From Alterisphingorhabdus sp038748365 (GTDB lineage: Bacteria; Pseudomonadota; Alphaproteobacteria; Sphingomonadales; Sphingomonadaceae): a stretch of 64,000 nucleotides of DNA. The position numbers were made by a program, and so were the translations under genes. Under the pieces are notes generated by a model. It searched no databases. It saw nothing but the letters and a program-made list of their open reading frames with translations, and had not been told where the DNA came from. This document shows positions 40,685-50,356 of this stretch, piece by piece (the stretch's first letter is position 1; every line of letters begins with the position of its first letter). The DNA lies in NCBI GenBank assembly GCA_038748365.1, contig JBCDIZ010000004.1, forward strand, positions 186,001 through 250,000. Direction: 5' to 3'.

Positions 40685-41604
40685 TGATTATTGATCCCAA
40701 CCAGCAAGCCGGGGATGCAATACACGGCAGAATTCGGTGGAGTGCGAGCAAATCTATCTGGTCTACAGGCCATACGCTTTTCTGGCTGGTTGTTGGCACA
40801 GCATATTTTAGCTGGAGCGCGCTTGGTCTGTTCCTGCTGACCTCTGCCATCACTCTCTGTGCGGGCCATTCATTGGGCATGCACCGCAAATTTATTCATA
40901 ATAGCTATGGCTGTCCGAGGTGGCTTGAACGCACAGGTGTTTATCTTGGTACCTTAGTTGGCCTTGGCGGGCCTCGCTCAATGCTGTTTACGCATGACAT
41001 TCGTGACTGGGCCCAGCGCCAGCCAGAATGTCACCCTTTTCTTTCTCACCAATCACACATCATGCGAGACTTTTGGTGGCAGCTTCACTGCAAGCTCTCT
41101 CTAGAAAAAGAACCAAACCTGATCTGGCCAGAATCGTTAGCTCGCGGTTCATTTTATGACTGGCTGCAACGCACTTCAATGTTGCAACAGCTGCCATGGG
41201 CAGCCTTGTTCTATATAGCGGGTGGATGGGGCTGGGTTGCTTGGGGCATATGTGGAAGGATCACTATCTCGATACTGGGCCACTGGCTTATCGGCTATTT
41301 TGCTCATAATCACGGTCATAGGAGCTGGCACGTCAAAGGGGCGGCAGTTCAAGGGCATAATGTGCATTATACTGCGTTGATCACATTTGGAGAATGCTGG
41401 CACAACAACCATCACGCATTTCCCAATTCTGCTAAACTGGGATTGGAAAAAGGGCAATGGGACCCTGGATGGTGGGTTTTGCTGTTTCTTGCCCGTTTAG
41501 GTCTTGTCTGGGATATGCATCTACCAGCTCTGAACAGAGCTGATAAAGCTACAGCGAATGTGGAACTGCTGTGGCCTAAATCTAGCCCTGATTATTCACC
41601 GTAA
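40684..41604 (+). CDS. acyl-CoA/acyl-lipid desaturase
   Basis: Membrane di-iron desaturase of 306 residues, SCD/Ole1-like. Histidine boxes: GHSLGMHRKFIH (loosely HxxxxH), and GECWHNNHHAFPNSA, the clear HxxHH box; additional His in FLSHQSHIMRD and NHGHRSWH. The start is GTG at 40684, sharing the G of the preceding TAG stop, an unusual tightly coupled start. The 3' end overlaps the convergent mscS gene by 23 bp. It probably acts with the SRPBCC-like protein. Desaturated position not inferable. Confidence 0.82.
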   Translation: MIIDPNQQAGDAIHGRIRWSASKSIWSTGHTLFWLVVGTAYFSWSALGLFLLTSAITLCAGHSLGMHRKFIHNSYGCPRWLERTGVYLGTLVGLGGPRSMLFTHDIRDWAQRQPECHPFLSHQSHIMRDFWWQLHCKLSLEKEPNLIWPESLARGSFYDWLQRTSMLQQLPWAALFYIAGGWGWVAWGICGRITISILGHWLIGYFAHNHGHRSWHVKGAAVQGHNVHYTALITFGECWHNNHHAFPNSAKLGLEKGQWDPGWWVLLFLARLGLVWDMHLPALNRADKATANVELLWPKSSPDYSP

Positions 41605-42751
41605 ACCCTTCCTTGGGATAGGGCAGGACCATCTTGCCATCGGGTGCAGCGGTGAAGGTGGTCTGGGTCGGATAGGCGAATTCCAGGCCCTTTTCATTGA
41701 AACGCTGGAGAATTTCCAAGCCGATGGCATGGCGCTTGTTATAGACGAACTCATAGTCCGGATTGTGAATATCGAACTCGATTTCAAAGTCGATCGAACT
41801 GCTGCCAAAGCCGACAAAGCCCGAGCGGACAAATTCTGCGCCATGATCTTCGACAATCGTGCGCAACATGCCGGGTATTTGCCGTGCTTGATCGGGTGGT
41901 GTCTGATACACGACGCCGATGGCAAAGCGGGTGCGGCGGCGCTCAAGCCGGGTGTAATTCACAATCTCCTTGTCGAGCAAATTGGTGTTGGAGATGATCA
42001 CTTCCTCACCCGTCAAAGAGCGTAATCGTGTGCTTTTAAGACCAATCTTCTCGACTTTCGCGATCGTCTCATCATAGCCGATAAACTCACCGCGTCTGAA
42101 TGGCTTATCGAAGATGATCGACAATGCGGCAAACAGATCGGAGAAAATACCCTGGGCCGCGAGACCAATGGCGATACCGCCTATACCTAGGCCAGCAACA
42201 AGTCCGGTGATATTGACGCCGAGATTATCGAGGATCACCATCCCGGCCACAGTGAACAGGCCGATGGTGATCAGGATGCGGATCAGCGCCAGCGCATTGC
42301 CGAGCGTTTCCGATCCTTGCCCGTCGCTGTCGCTCGCCCGCCGTTCGAGCAGGCCAATGGCAATCTCCCGCAGCCATATTGCCGCCTGAACAACCGCTGC
42401 AACGGTAAACAGAAAGGTGATTACTCTCTCTATCGCCTCAGGTGTCGCCGCAAAGCGGGTGACGAGGCGAATGGAGACAAGCAGAAGAAAAAACGCACCG
42501 GTCTTGCTCAGCGTTCGGCCGACGATGGCGGGGAATGAGTGACAATCTGCGCGTGTTTCGGCGAAATTGCGGGCCCGCGCACGCAAAAAGCGCAAGGCCA
42601 GATAGATGGCGGTGCCAATCAGAAAGGCGATCAGTATTTCACTGTAATATTGGTAAAACCAGTTTTCGACCTTGCCCCATGTGCGTGCCAGTACATCGGG
42701 ATCAAACGCATTAGACAGGTCAGGTGCGGTGGCTAGAATATGGAGTAGCAT
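41582..42751 (-). CDS. mechanosensitive ion channel, MscS family
   Basis: Inner-membrane channel that opens under membrane tension to release solutes on osmotic downshock. Several N-terminal helices precede the pore helix TM3 region GLGIGGIAIGLAAQGIFSDLFAA. The beta-domain follows (FRRGEFIGYDETIAKVEKIGLKSTRL, and EVIISNTNLLDKEIVNY). The 389 residues with extra helices resemble MscS-like YbiO/YnaI-type paralogues. Overlaps the convergent desaturase by 23 bp. Confidence 0.92.
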   Translation of the reverse strand: MLLHILATAPDLSNAFDPDVLARTWGKVENWFYQYYSEILIAFLIGTAIYLALRFLRARARNFAETRADCHSFPAIVGRTLSKTGAFFLLLVSIRLVTRFAATPEAIERVITFLFTVAAVVQAAIWLREIAIGLLERRASDSDGQGSETLGNALALIRILITIGLFTVAGMVILDNLGVNITGLVAGLGIGGIAIGLAAQGIFSDLFAALSIIFDKPFRRGEFIGYDETIAKVEKIGLKSTRLRSLTGEEVIISNTNLLDKEIVNYTRLERRRTRFAIGVVYQTPPDQARQIPGMLRTIVEDHGAEFVRSGFVGFGSSSIDFEIEFDIHNPDYEFVYNKRHAIGLEILQRFNEKGLEFAYPTQTTFTAAPDGKMVLPYPKEGFTVNNQG

Positions 42752-42816
42752 GGCCGCGACCTAGTCAGTCAATTTACAAAGCACAAGCCCTGCTTCCCGA
42801 TTGCCGGTTTTTCCGC

Positions 42817-44184
42817 CTATTCCGCAGGTTGCGCAACCTTGCGTGCACGATCCTGCAAGGGGCGGAAGGCTGCTTCTTTGCGACGTCTGGTAAGATAGGT
42901 GTCCAACCCTATCTGCAACGCTACCAACATATAGATAAAGGGTTGAAAGGCGATGCCGACAAAGAGCGAGCCAAACATGTAGATGACCTGACTGTTTTGC
43001 AGCGCCAGCGCCAGCGGTGCGACCCATTCTTCTCCGGCTTTATGCTTCTTGGTATAGTGTCGTCGCACTATTTCCATACGGGCTATTCCGCCCACCATAA
43101 TCCCCAACCATAGCGCAAGTCCCGGAAACCCTTGCTCGCCCAGCATTTCGAAATAGCTTGAATGATAGGCACGCTTTGAATCGACATATTCCTCGACCTC
43201 GATAGAGGTGCGTGTGCCGCTGCTGGTGGTCTCTATTTTTTCAACCCGCACGCTGTTTCCGCGATAAGCATCAAACCCGCCGCCTAGTGGATTGTCTTTG
43301 GCATATTGCCATGTCCACGCCCATACAGCGACACGTGTTGAGGCGGACTCATCGGCACGATGGTCGCCGATAGTGGCCATGCGATCAGTATAGCTTTGCG
43401 GAAGCAGGGGCAGAGACATCAACCCGGCGGCAATGGCAAGGCCTGCATAAACAAAGCGATAGCGGTTGAAGCGCAGCATCAATATGCCCAGTGCAGCGAT
43501 GCATATCAGGCCGGTGCGTGACTGGGTGCCGATGGGAATAAGCAGGCAGGCAAAAACCAAGGCATAGGCAAAGGTTTTTACCCTCCAATCAGAGGGGAAA
43601 ACGGTGCCATGTTTTGATAGCCACAATACTATCGGGATCACACTAATAGAGAAACAGGATATAATCGAGCCTTCATAAAGACCGCTATTGTCGTCGATCA
43701 GCAATTGCAGAACGCCATAGCCGCCGCCACCTGCTGCAGTCTTGATACCGCCGGTAATGATCAGTGTCGCTATGGACAAGGTCATGAACAATGCGAGCGA
43801 TTCCAGTCGCAATTTGGTGCGCAGAGTCAGTGGCAGGAATATGGCGAAAACCAGAGCTTTCCAGACCCAATCCCATTTGGCCTCGGCATCGGCGGGGAAA
43901 TCGGCAAGGCTATATGTCGTATAAAAACTATAGATGAGCAGCGCCAACATCATCATCTGGCGTATCGACAATCGACTGTCTCGTTTGTCGTCAATCGCGA
44001 GATAACCGAGGAATGCAAGCCCAAAGACGATCAGTGACACTGGCACAGAGTTCAGCAGATAATAGCTCATCCGCTGCGGTGCGATAATGTCGATATAGAC
44101 ATAGGTCAGTACGAACAGAAATGGCCGTTTAAAGCCATACATGATCAGCAGACCCAGAAATCCGGTGAAGAAGAGATCGCGCAC
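42817..44184 (-). CDS. exosortase-A-associated O-glycosylation ligase (Wzy_C)
   Basis: Polytopic membrane protein of about 455 residues with roughly ten helices and a Wzy_C/O-antigen ligase core (QSRTGLICIAALGILMLR, GGGFDAYRGN, SYFEMLGEQGFPGLALWLGI). The wording VRDLFFTGFLGLLIMYGFKRPFLFVLTYVY matches the exosortase A-linked putative O-glycosylation ligase family. I choose GTG 44184 (MRDLFF...) because AGGAAAG lies 8 bp upstream and a small coupled gene ends there. It likely transfers a polymer in exopolysaccharide or glycoprotein export. Confidence 0.88.
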   Translation of the reverse strand: MRDLFFTGFLGLLIMYGFKRPFLFVLTYVYIDIIAPQRMSYYLLNSVPVSLIVFGLAFLGYLAIDDKRDSRLSIRQMMMLALLIYSFYTTYSLADFPADAEAKWDWVWKALVFAIFLPLTLRTKLRLESLALFMTLSIATLIITGGIKTAAGGGGYGVLQLLIDDNSGLYEGSIISCFSISVIPIVLWLSKHGTVFPSDWRVKTFAYALVFACLLIPIGTQSRTGLICIAALGILMLRFNRYRFVYAGLAIAAGLMSLPLLPQSYTDRMATIGDHRADESASTRVAVWAWTWQYAKDNPLGGGFDAYRGNSVRVEKIETTSSGTRTSIEVEEYVDSKRAYHSSYFEMLGEQGFPGLALWLGIMVGGIARMEIVRRHYTKKHKAGEEWVAPLALALQNSQVIYMFGSLFVGIAFQPFIYMLVALQIGLDTYLTRRRKEAAFRPLQDRARKVAQPAE

Positions 44185-44188
44185 CGGT

Positions 44189-44356
44189 TCAGCTTTCCTG
44201 ATCGTGGTACTGACGGTTGCGGCGTAGATCGAAGCCAGCCGGTTTGGCATCGCGCTCTGGCGGGTCTTCCTGGTCCAGATCATCACGATGAATGATCCGC
44301 CAGCCGGCCAGTGCCAGCAGCGCATGGGTCAATAATATGGAAAACGTATCTACCAT
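44189..44356 (-). CDS. 55-residue membrane protein upstream of the ligase
   Basis: A small frame (MVDTFSILLTHALLALAGWR...) with one transmembrane helix in the first 20 residues and a polar, acidic tail (DDLDQEDPPERDAKPAG). Its TGA lies 4 bp before the ligase GTG, and the ligase ribosome site overlaps its end, which supports real coupled expression. Unrecognised; it may be a small partner of the exosortase-A glycan system. Confidence 0.55.
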   Translation of the reverse strand: MVDTFSILLTHALLALAGWRIIHRDDLDQEDPPERDAKPAGFDLRRNRQYHDQES

Positions 44357-44465
44357 AATGGATTTACTATTATCTTTGCCCCAAAGGATGCTACGCGCTG
44401 TAAATACCGTTTCATAACGTGTCAGAGTTGATGACGTGTTAAGCAATTTCGGGCATGAGACAGTG

Positions 44466-45731
44466 ATGACCATGCGCATATTGCACATACTCGATCACAG
44501 CCTTCCGCTCCATAGTGGATATTGTTTCCGCACCCGTGCGATTATGAAGGCGCAGATTGCGGCCGGACTGGATGTCGCTGGACTGACCGGCGTACGGCAT
44601 AATCGGGCCGTGCCGGATGCAGCATTACTGCCGATGCATGAGCGGATTGATGACCTCGATTTCTTTCGCACCGCTGGTGATGCGCATGGGCCTTCGCCGC
44701 TGCGCGAATGGCGTGAGACGCAAATGCTTGCCGAACGCATTGCCGAGATGGTTGCCGAGTGGAAACCGGATATAGTGCACGCCCATTCACCGGCGCTGAC
44801 CGGTTTGGCAGCAGCACGGACGGCGCGGCAATGCGGTTTGCCGCTGCTATATGAGATCCGCGCCTTTTGGGAGGATGCGGCTATCGGCAATGGTACGGGA
44901 AGTCGAAACAGCGCGCGCTATTGGCTTACGCGGCAGCTTGAAAATCATGTGGTGACCTCTGCTGATGCTGTTGCGGTGATCTGTGACGGATTGCGGCAAG
45001 ACCTGTTGGCGCGAGGCGTGGTGCGGGAAAGTAATCTGGTGGTTGTTCCCAATGGTGTCGATATGGCGCTATTTGGTGATGCGCCGCCGCGTGACAGTGC
45101 GCTGGCACACTCTTTGGGGCTGGATGATGGCAAAGAGCAGCGTCCGGTTATTGGTTTTATCGGCAGCTTCTATGATTATGAGGGGCTGGATGATCTGATC
45201 GCGGCGATGGCGCACCTTGCGGAGCGTCACCCAGAAGCGCAATTGCTGCTGGTAGGCGGCGGACCGATGGAACAAAAACTCAAGGCACAGGCCGCATCTT
45301 CGCGCGTGGCAGACAATATCCATTTTACTGGTCGTGTGCCGCATGAAGAGGTTGAGCGATATTACAGCCTGATCGATATTCTCGCTTATCCGCGCAAATC
45401 CATGCGGCTCACCGATCTGGTAACGCCGCTCAAGCCGCTGGAGGCTATGGCGCAGAACCGGCTGGTGGCGGCATCGGATGTTGGCGGGCATAAAGAGCTT
45501 ATCGAGGATGGCGTCACCGGCACATTATTTGCCGCCGATGATCCGGCAGACTGCGCCCGGGCACTGGCCGATCTGCTCGATAACCGTGCCATATGGGAGG
45601 AACGAAAACGCACAGCGCACAGTTTTGTGGAAGAAAAACGCAATTGGTACAGTAATGTAGAGCGTTATCTTCCCGTTTACCAAAAGCTGCTAGGTAAGGC
45701 TGCTAACCCGGAATGGCACCGGGCAGCATGA
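44466..45731 (+). CDS. exosortase-A-associated glycosyltransferase, GT4 type
   Basis: Cytoplasmic glycosyltransferase of about 421 residues. MRILHILDHSLPLHSGYCFR is the known start of the PEP-CTERM/exosortase A-associated GT group. KPDIVHAHSPALTGLAA, GFIGSFYDYEGLDDLI and the GT4 C-terminal block KPLEAMAQNRLVAASDVGGH with the E-x7-E type sugar-nucleotide site are visible. Adds a sugar to a polysaccharide repeat. Divergent from the ligase; no exosortase gene lies in the window. Start set at 44466. Confidence 0.88.
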   Translation: MTMRILHILDHSLPLHSGYCFRTRAIMKAQIAAGLDVAGLTGVRHNRAVPDAALLPMHERIDDLDFFRTAGDAHGPSPLREWRETQMLAERIAEMVAEWKPDIVHAHSPALTGLAAARTARQCGLPLLYEIRAFWEDAAIGNGTGSRNSARYWLTRQLENHVVTSADAVAVICDGLRQDLLARGVVRESNLVVVPNGVDMALFGDAPPRDSALAHSLGLDDGKEQRPVIGFIGSFYDYEGLDDLIAAMAHLAERHPEAQLLLVGGGPMEQKLKAQAASSRVADNIHFTGRVPHEEVERYYSLIDILAYPRKSMRLTDLVTPLKPLEAMAQNRLVAASDVGGHKELIEDGVTGTLFAADDPADCARALADLLDNRAIWEERKRTAHSFVEEKRNWYSNVERYLPVYQKLLGKAANPEWHRAA

Positions 45732-45791
45732 TAACCGCATACCACTATGAGAGTGGGGAACTGGCGTGCGGGACCGATGGGATAGAAGATT

Positions 45792-47141
45792 ATGGCGAAT
45801 GCAGTTGCCGATACTATGAACCGCCTGATTGACCGGATTGGCGCCTTGCCGCTTGCGGCGCTTATCGGTCTGGGTGCCGGGGCCTTTACGCTGGTTATCC
45901 ATAACAGCATTTTCGAGACGCTTATACTCGCCACCGGCCTGAATGAGCTTATTCCCGCCGCTGCGCCGCCATTGGGCCTGACTGCGCGTATCGCGATAGC
46001 TGTGGCCACGGCGCTGTTCACTATGGGCGTATGTGCGGTGCTGTTTTCCATGATGGACGATGCAGATGACGACGCCGACTATGATGAAAATTACGATTTT
46101 TCGGGCAATGCCAGAGATCATGATGACACGGAGCCAAGCGTGGGAATAGCCGAGCGTGTGCGCAATTTCCTGCCTTTCAGCTATGGCAGTGTCGATGCCG
46201 AGGACAATGACGTGCGCGATTTGCCGCGTACCCGTCGTGCTGACAGCCACCCCGATGCGCCGGTACGTGCGCCGTTATTGGCAGGCCGTGATCTGACAGA
46301 AGATGAGCAGGAAGCTATCGCGGCCAGCGATGAAAGCGACAGCAAGCCGCCAGTGCGTAAGCGTTTGCGCAATCTGCTTCCGGTCGAACTACTGCGGGGT
46401 GAAGATGGTCATGAGGGTGAGCCGTTGGTGGTCAAGCGCCGTGATAATGATGTGCTGGATAGTCCTGCCGATGAGAGCGGTGAAGATGATGTAATATTGG
46501 CGCCGCCACCGGAGGCGTTTGAACCGGAACCATCGCTTATAGCCGAAGAACCTGAATCGGATGGCGATAATGGTTTACAGGCTGCCAGCCTGGCGGCTGC
46601 ATTGGCGCATAGCGATGCAGAGAAAGACGATGTCAGCGATGATGTGTCTGAAGATGATACGCCAGCTTTCGAAGCCGAATTTGCAGACTCAGTTGAGCAA
46701 GACGTTGAGCTAGAGCCGGAAACGGACGCGGAGGCAGCGGAAAGCCTTTCTGATCTGAGCATCGATGCACTTATCGAACGGCTGGAACGTGGCCTGGACC
46801 AGCTTGCCGCCAATCATGCGAAGCAGCCGCTAGAAGCTGTAGCAGCGCCGGTTGCTACTGCGGTTCCACCAACTGTCCCTGAAGCTCAGGACATGCTGGA
46901 ACTGGAAGAAGTGATAGAAATATCCGATCCTGTTGCAGTCGAACGCATAACCGAAAGTGCAGCACCGGTTGCAGAAGAAATCGTCACTGCTGAGCCGTTG
47001 GAAGAGCAGCTGGTTGAGCCTGTTGATACTATTCAGCCTGAACCATCGCCGGTAACGCAACCGGAAGATGTTGATGCTGCGCTCAAGGCGGCGCTCGAAA
47101 CGCTGCGCCAGATGACCGAAGAACAGCGTAACGCTTCTTAA
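45792..47141 (+). CDS. acidic membrane protein with internal repeat, unknown function
   Basis: 449 residues. Two N-terminal membrane helices (LPLAALIGLGAGAFTLVI and ARIAIAVATALFTMGVCAVLF) precede a very acidic, probably disordered tail of about 350 residues rich in Glu/Asp/Ala/Pro. Two similar short segments, AERVRNFLPFSYGSVD and RKRLRNLLPVELLRGED, suggest an internal duplication. The C-terminus holds short helical stretches (DLSIDALIERLERGLDQLAA; ALKAALETLRQMTEEQ). Family not recognised; a cell-division or envelope scaffold is only a guess. Follows the glycosyltransferase after 60 bp. Confidence 0.65.
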   Translation: MANAVADTMNRLIDRIGALPLAALIGLGAGAFTLVIHNSIFETLILATGLNELIPAAAPPLGLTARIAIAVATALFTMGVCAVLFSMMDDADDDADYDENYDFSGNARDHDDTEPSVGIAERVRNFLPFSYGSVDAEDNDVRDLPRTRRADSHPDAPVRAPLLAGRDLTEDEQEAIAASDESDSKPPVRKRLRNLLPVELLRGEDGHEGEPLVVKRRDNDVLDSPADESGEDDVILAPPPEAFEPEPSLIAEEPESDGDNGLQAASLAAALAHSDAEKDDVSDDVSEDDTPAFEAEFADSVEQDVELEPETDAEAAESLSDLSIDALIERLERGLDQLAANHAKQPLEAVAAPVATAVPPTVPEAQDMLELEEVIEISDPVAVERITESAAPVAEEIVTAEPLEEQLVEPVDTIQPEPSPVTQPEDVDAALKAALETLRQMTEEQRNAS

Positions 47142-47147
47142 ACCGGT

Positions 47148-50147
47148 TTATAAATCCTCATCCTCAAGGCTGAGCAGGCTGGCATTGCCACCTGCACTGG
47201 TAGTATCGGTTGAAGTCACCCGCTCAGCGCAGAAGCGCGGCAGATAATGCGGCCCGCCGGCTTTTGGGCCAGTGCCTGATAGCCCCTCGCCGCCAAAGGG
47301 CTGGCTACCGACAATCGCGCCGATCATCGAACGATTGACATAGAGATTGCCGACCTTGGCCTGCGCCTCAACAATATTGGCGGCGCGCGCGACGCGGCTA
47401 TGCAGACCCATGGTTAGGCCAAAGCCCTTGGCATTGATGCGCTGGATGGTTTGTGTGAGTTTCTCCGCCTTCCAGGTTGCGACATGGATGATCGGGCCAA
47501 ACCATTCGGTGTTCAGATCATCCATGGAATCAAGCTCGATCAAAGTTGGCGGCACATAAAGACCATTTTCAGGCACGTCGATTGTCTTAATAATCCGGTC
47601 CGAAACGCTTTTGCGATAGCTCATCAGCTTGTCATAGGCCGCCCGGTCAATCACCGGCCCCACATCGCTGCGCGGATCGCCGGGATCGCCAACCACCAGC
47701 GCATCCATCGCGCCTTTGAGCATGGTAAGTGTCCGCTCGGCGATATCCTCTTGCAGTAGAAGCAGACGCAGCGCTGAGCAGCGCTGCCCTGCCGACTGGA
47801 AGCCGGAAATCACAACATCACGCACTACCTGTTCGGGGAGTGCTGTGGAATCGACGATCATCGCATTGAGTCCGCCCGTCTCGGCAATCAGTGGCACAAT
47901 TGGGCGATCATCATCCGCCACCAGCGCACGGGCGATCGCCTTACCGGTGGGTACGGAGCCGGTGAATGCGATTCCCGCTATGCCATGGTGGTTGACAAGC
48001 GCCGCGCCTTCTTCCGCACCGCCAACCAGCAGTTGCAACACCGCTTCGGGAATACCAGCCTGATGCGCCAGTCTGACTGCATAAGCAGCGATTAGTGGGG
48101 TTTGCGGGGCAGGTTTGGCGATCACGCAATTGCCGCTGACAAGTGCTGCTGTCACCTGTCCGAGAAAGATCGCCAGCGGGAAGTTCCACGGCGCGATACA
48201 GCCCCAGACACCGCGACCACCCATGCGTAACATATTCTGTTCGCCTGTCGGGCCGGGCAGTTCAATCGGTTGTAATTTGGCCCGTGCTTCAGCGGCATAA
48301 TAGCGGCAGAAATCTACCGCCTCACGCACTTCGCCGAGCGCATCGGGGATGGTTTTCTTCGCCTCATTGACGGCCAGCGCCATCAGCTGTGAACGATGGT
48401 CTTCGAGTAGATCGGCCAGTTTTTCCAGACACTCGGCGCGCGCTTCGACCGGTTTTGCGTCCCATGTAGGGAAAGCGGATTGCGCATTGGTCACCAGTGT
48501 ATCGACATCGGCTGCAGCGGGCAGAGTAACCTCTGGTGCGGTGGTCATTTCCTCCGCCGTAGCCGCCAATATCTGCCGGTCATCCAGATCAATCCCGCTG
48601 GAATTGCGACGGTCCGGCCCGAACAGCTCTATCGGCAGCGGAATAGATGGGTGACGGGTGCCACCGGTTTCCAGAACATAATCCACCGGATCGGCGAGCA
48701 GCTCATCCACACTGCGGCTTTCATCCGCCAGCTGATGCACAAAGCTGCTATTCGCGCCATTTTCCAGCAGGCGGCGGACAAGATAGGCAAGCAAATCACT
48801 ATGGCCGCCAACCGGCGCATAGATGCGGCAACTATGGCCATGCTCATGCACCAGCCGTTCATACAGCCCGTCACCCATGCCGTGCAGCCGCTGAAACTCG
48901 AAATCGCGGCGATTCCCTGCCCATGCCAATATGGTGGCGATGGTACGGGCGTTGTGGCTGGCAAAGGCGGGCTCGATATGATCATAGTCGAGCAGCGCGC
49001 GGGCACAGGCGAGATAGGAAACATCGGTGGCCGGTTTGCGGGTGAACAGTGGATAATCGGATAGCCCATGTTCCTGAGTGAATTTGATCTCGCTGTCCCA
49101 ATAGGCACCTTTGACCAGCCGTACCTTGATCTTCTCGCCAACCTCTTCGCCCAGCGCATTGGCCCAGCCGCATACGGCCAGTCCGCGCTTGGAATAGGCC
49201 TGCACAGCCATACCCATACCGTCCCAACCTTTGAGACTTGGCGCGCGGCGGACCCCGGCGATCACATCGAGGCTCATAATCAGCCGTTCGGATTCCTCGG
49301 CATCGACGGTGAAGGCAATATCATGCTTGGCCGCTGCCTCAGCCAATTGCGTCACCCGGTCGATCAGCACCGGCAGACAGATATCCGACTGCGCCGCCTC
49401 ATAGCGCGGGTGCAGCGCCGAGAGCTTGACTGAAATGCCATGGCCCGATTGCGGCGTCTTGGCGACGGCTTCAATCGCGCCAGCATAGGCCTCGAAATAA
49501 CGCTCGGCATCCGCATGGGTGCGCGCCGCCTCACCCAGCATATCGAAGCTGGCGGTAAAGCCCTGATGCTGTTTGCGGTTCATCCGCTCCATCGCTTCAT
49601 CAATGGTGCGGCCCATGACGAAAACCTCGCCCATCAACCGCATTGCCGCGCCGACGGCCTGCCGTACAAAGGTCTCGCCAGTGCGGTTGATCAGCCGTTT
49701 CAGCATCGAGGCATTGGCGCTCTCGCCCACCACGGCGCGGCCCAGTACCAGGCCCCATGTTGCGCTGTTGACCAGCGAACTCGCTGATTTACCGCTATGC
49801 GAGCGCCAATTGGCGGTGCCGATCTTGTCGGCGATCAACAGGTCTGCGGTCTCGGGATCAGGCACGCGCAAAAACGCTTCGGCCAGTGCCAGCAAGGAAA
49901 TCCCCTCGGCGCTCGACATGCGATATTCCTGTAGGAACTGGTTGACCCATCCGCTCGATTGCGCGCTGCGCAGATCGGCGAGCAGGGCATGTGCCTGATT
50001 GAGAATGGCATCTTCCTCGCCCGGCGCATCGGTCTTGGCAATGGCGACCAAAGGCGCCAGCACTTCATATTCCGGCAGGCGGTGCAGGCGGCGCATTTCG
50101 GCACGAGCATCAGATATGGTGGCGATAGGCGGAACAGCTTTGTGCAT
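47148..50147 (-). CDS. putA: bifunctional proline dehydrogenase / P5C dehydrogenase
   Basis: Oxidises proline to glutamate in two steps. The N-terminal FAD-dependent PRODH barrel (about 60-480) shows GHGISVKLSALHPRYE, TVDAEESERLIMSLDV, RLVKGAYWDSEIK and FQRLHGMG. The NAD-dependent aldehyde dehydrogenase half has PWNFPLAIFLGQVTAAL, GIAFTGSVPTGKAIARAL, the catalytic Cys in SAGQRCSALRLLLL and the final PFGGEGLSGTGPKAGGPHYL. About 1000 residues without the ribbon-helix-helix regulator domain of E. coli PutA. Start set at ATG 50147; TTG 50165 would add six residues. Confidence 0.95.
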   Translation of the reverse strand: MHKAVPPIATISDARAEMRRLHRLPEYEVLAPLVAIAKTDAPGEEDAILNQAHALLADLRSAQSSGWVNQFLQEYRMSSAEGISLLALAEAFLRVPDPETADLLIADKIGTANWRSHSGKSASSLVNSATWGLVLGRAVVGESANASMLKRLINRTGETFVRQAVGAAMRLMGEVFVMGRTIDEAMERMNRKQHQGFTASFDMLGEAARTHADAERYFEAYAGAIEAVAKTPQSGHGISVKLSALHPRYEAAQSDICLPVLIDRVTQLAEAAAKHDIAFTVDAEESERLIMSLDVIAGVRRAPSLKGWDGMGMAVQAYSKRGLAVCGWANALGEEVGEKIKVRLVKGAYWDSEIKFTQEHGLSDYPLFTRKPATDVSYLACARALLDYDHIEPAFASHNARTIATILAWAGNRRDFEFQRLHGMGDGLYERLVHEHGHSCRIYAPVGGHSDLLAYLVRRLLENGANSSFVHQLADESRSVDELLADPVDYVLETGGTRHPSIPLPIELFGPDRRNSSGIDLDDRQILAATAEEMTTAPEVTLPAAADVDTLVTNAQSAFPTWDAKPVEARAECLEKLADLLEDHRSQLMALAVNEAKKTIPDALGEVREAVDFCRYYAAEARAKLQPIELPGPTGEQNMLRMGGRGVWGCIAPWNFPLAIFLGQVTAALVSGNCVIAKPAPQTPLIAAYAVRLAHQAGIPEAVLQLLVGGAEEGAALVNHHGIAGIAFTGSVPTGKAIARALVADDDRPIVPLIAETGGLNAMIVDSTALPEQVVRDVVISGFQSAGQRCSALRLLLLQEDIAERTLTMLKGAMDALVVGDPGDPRSDVGPVIDRAAYDKLMSYRKSVSDRIIKTIDVPENGLYVPPTLIELDSMDDLNTEWFGPIIHVATWKAEKLTQTIQRINAKGFGLTMGLHSRVARAANIVEAQAKVGNLYVNRSMIGAIVGSQPFGGEGLSGTGPKAGGPHYLPRFCAERVTSTDTTSAGGNASLLSLEDEDL

Positions 50148-50261
50148 CACGATATCACTTCTCAAAAGTGTCGCGCTTCTGATGATCGGTCATGCAGCGC
50201 CACAATCCTAGGGAGGACGGGTCACCTCTAGGAGCAACCCGATATTTTGCCCCTATCGCAT

Positions 50262-50285
50262 TTTCGATTTTCCAGCCAATCGAAA
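50262..50285. promoter_or_regulatory. TTTCGATT-N8-AATCGAAA inverted repeat
   Basis: Perfect 8+8 repeat with an 8-bp spacer in the region between divergent putA and the phytase-like gene. Could be a binding site for a proline-responsive regulator; none is in the window. Confidence 0.35.
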
Positions 50286-50356
50286 TTACGCGGTCGGCTG
50301 ATAAAAGGTGCATTATAAGATTGCCGCTACCGATTGAACCTTTAAGGGGATAGGCC

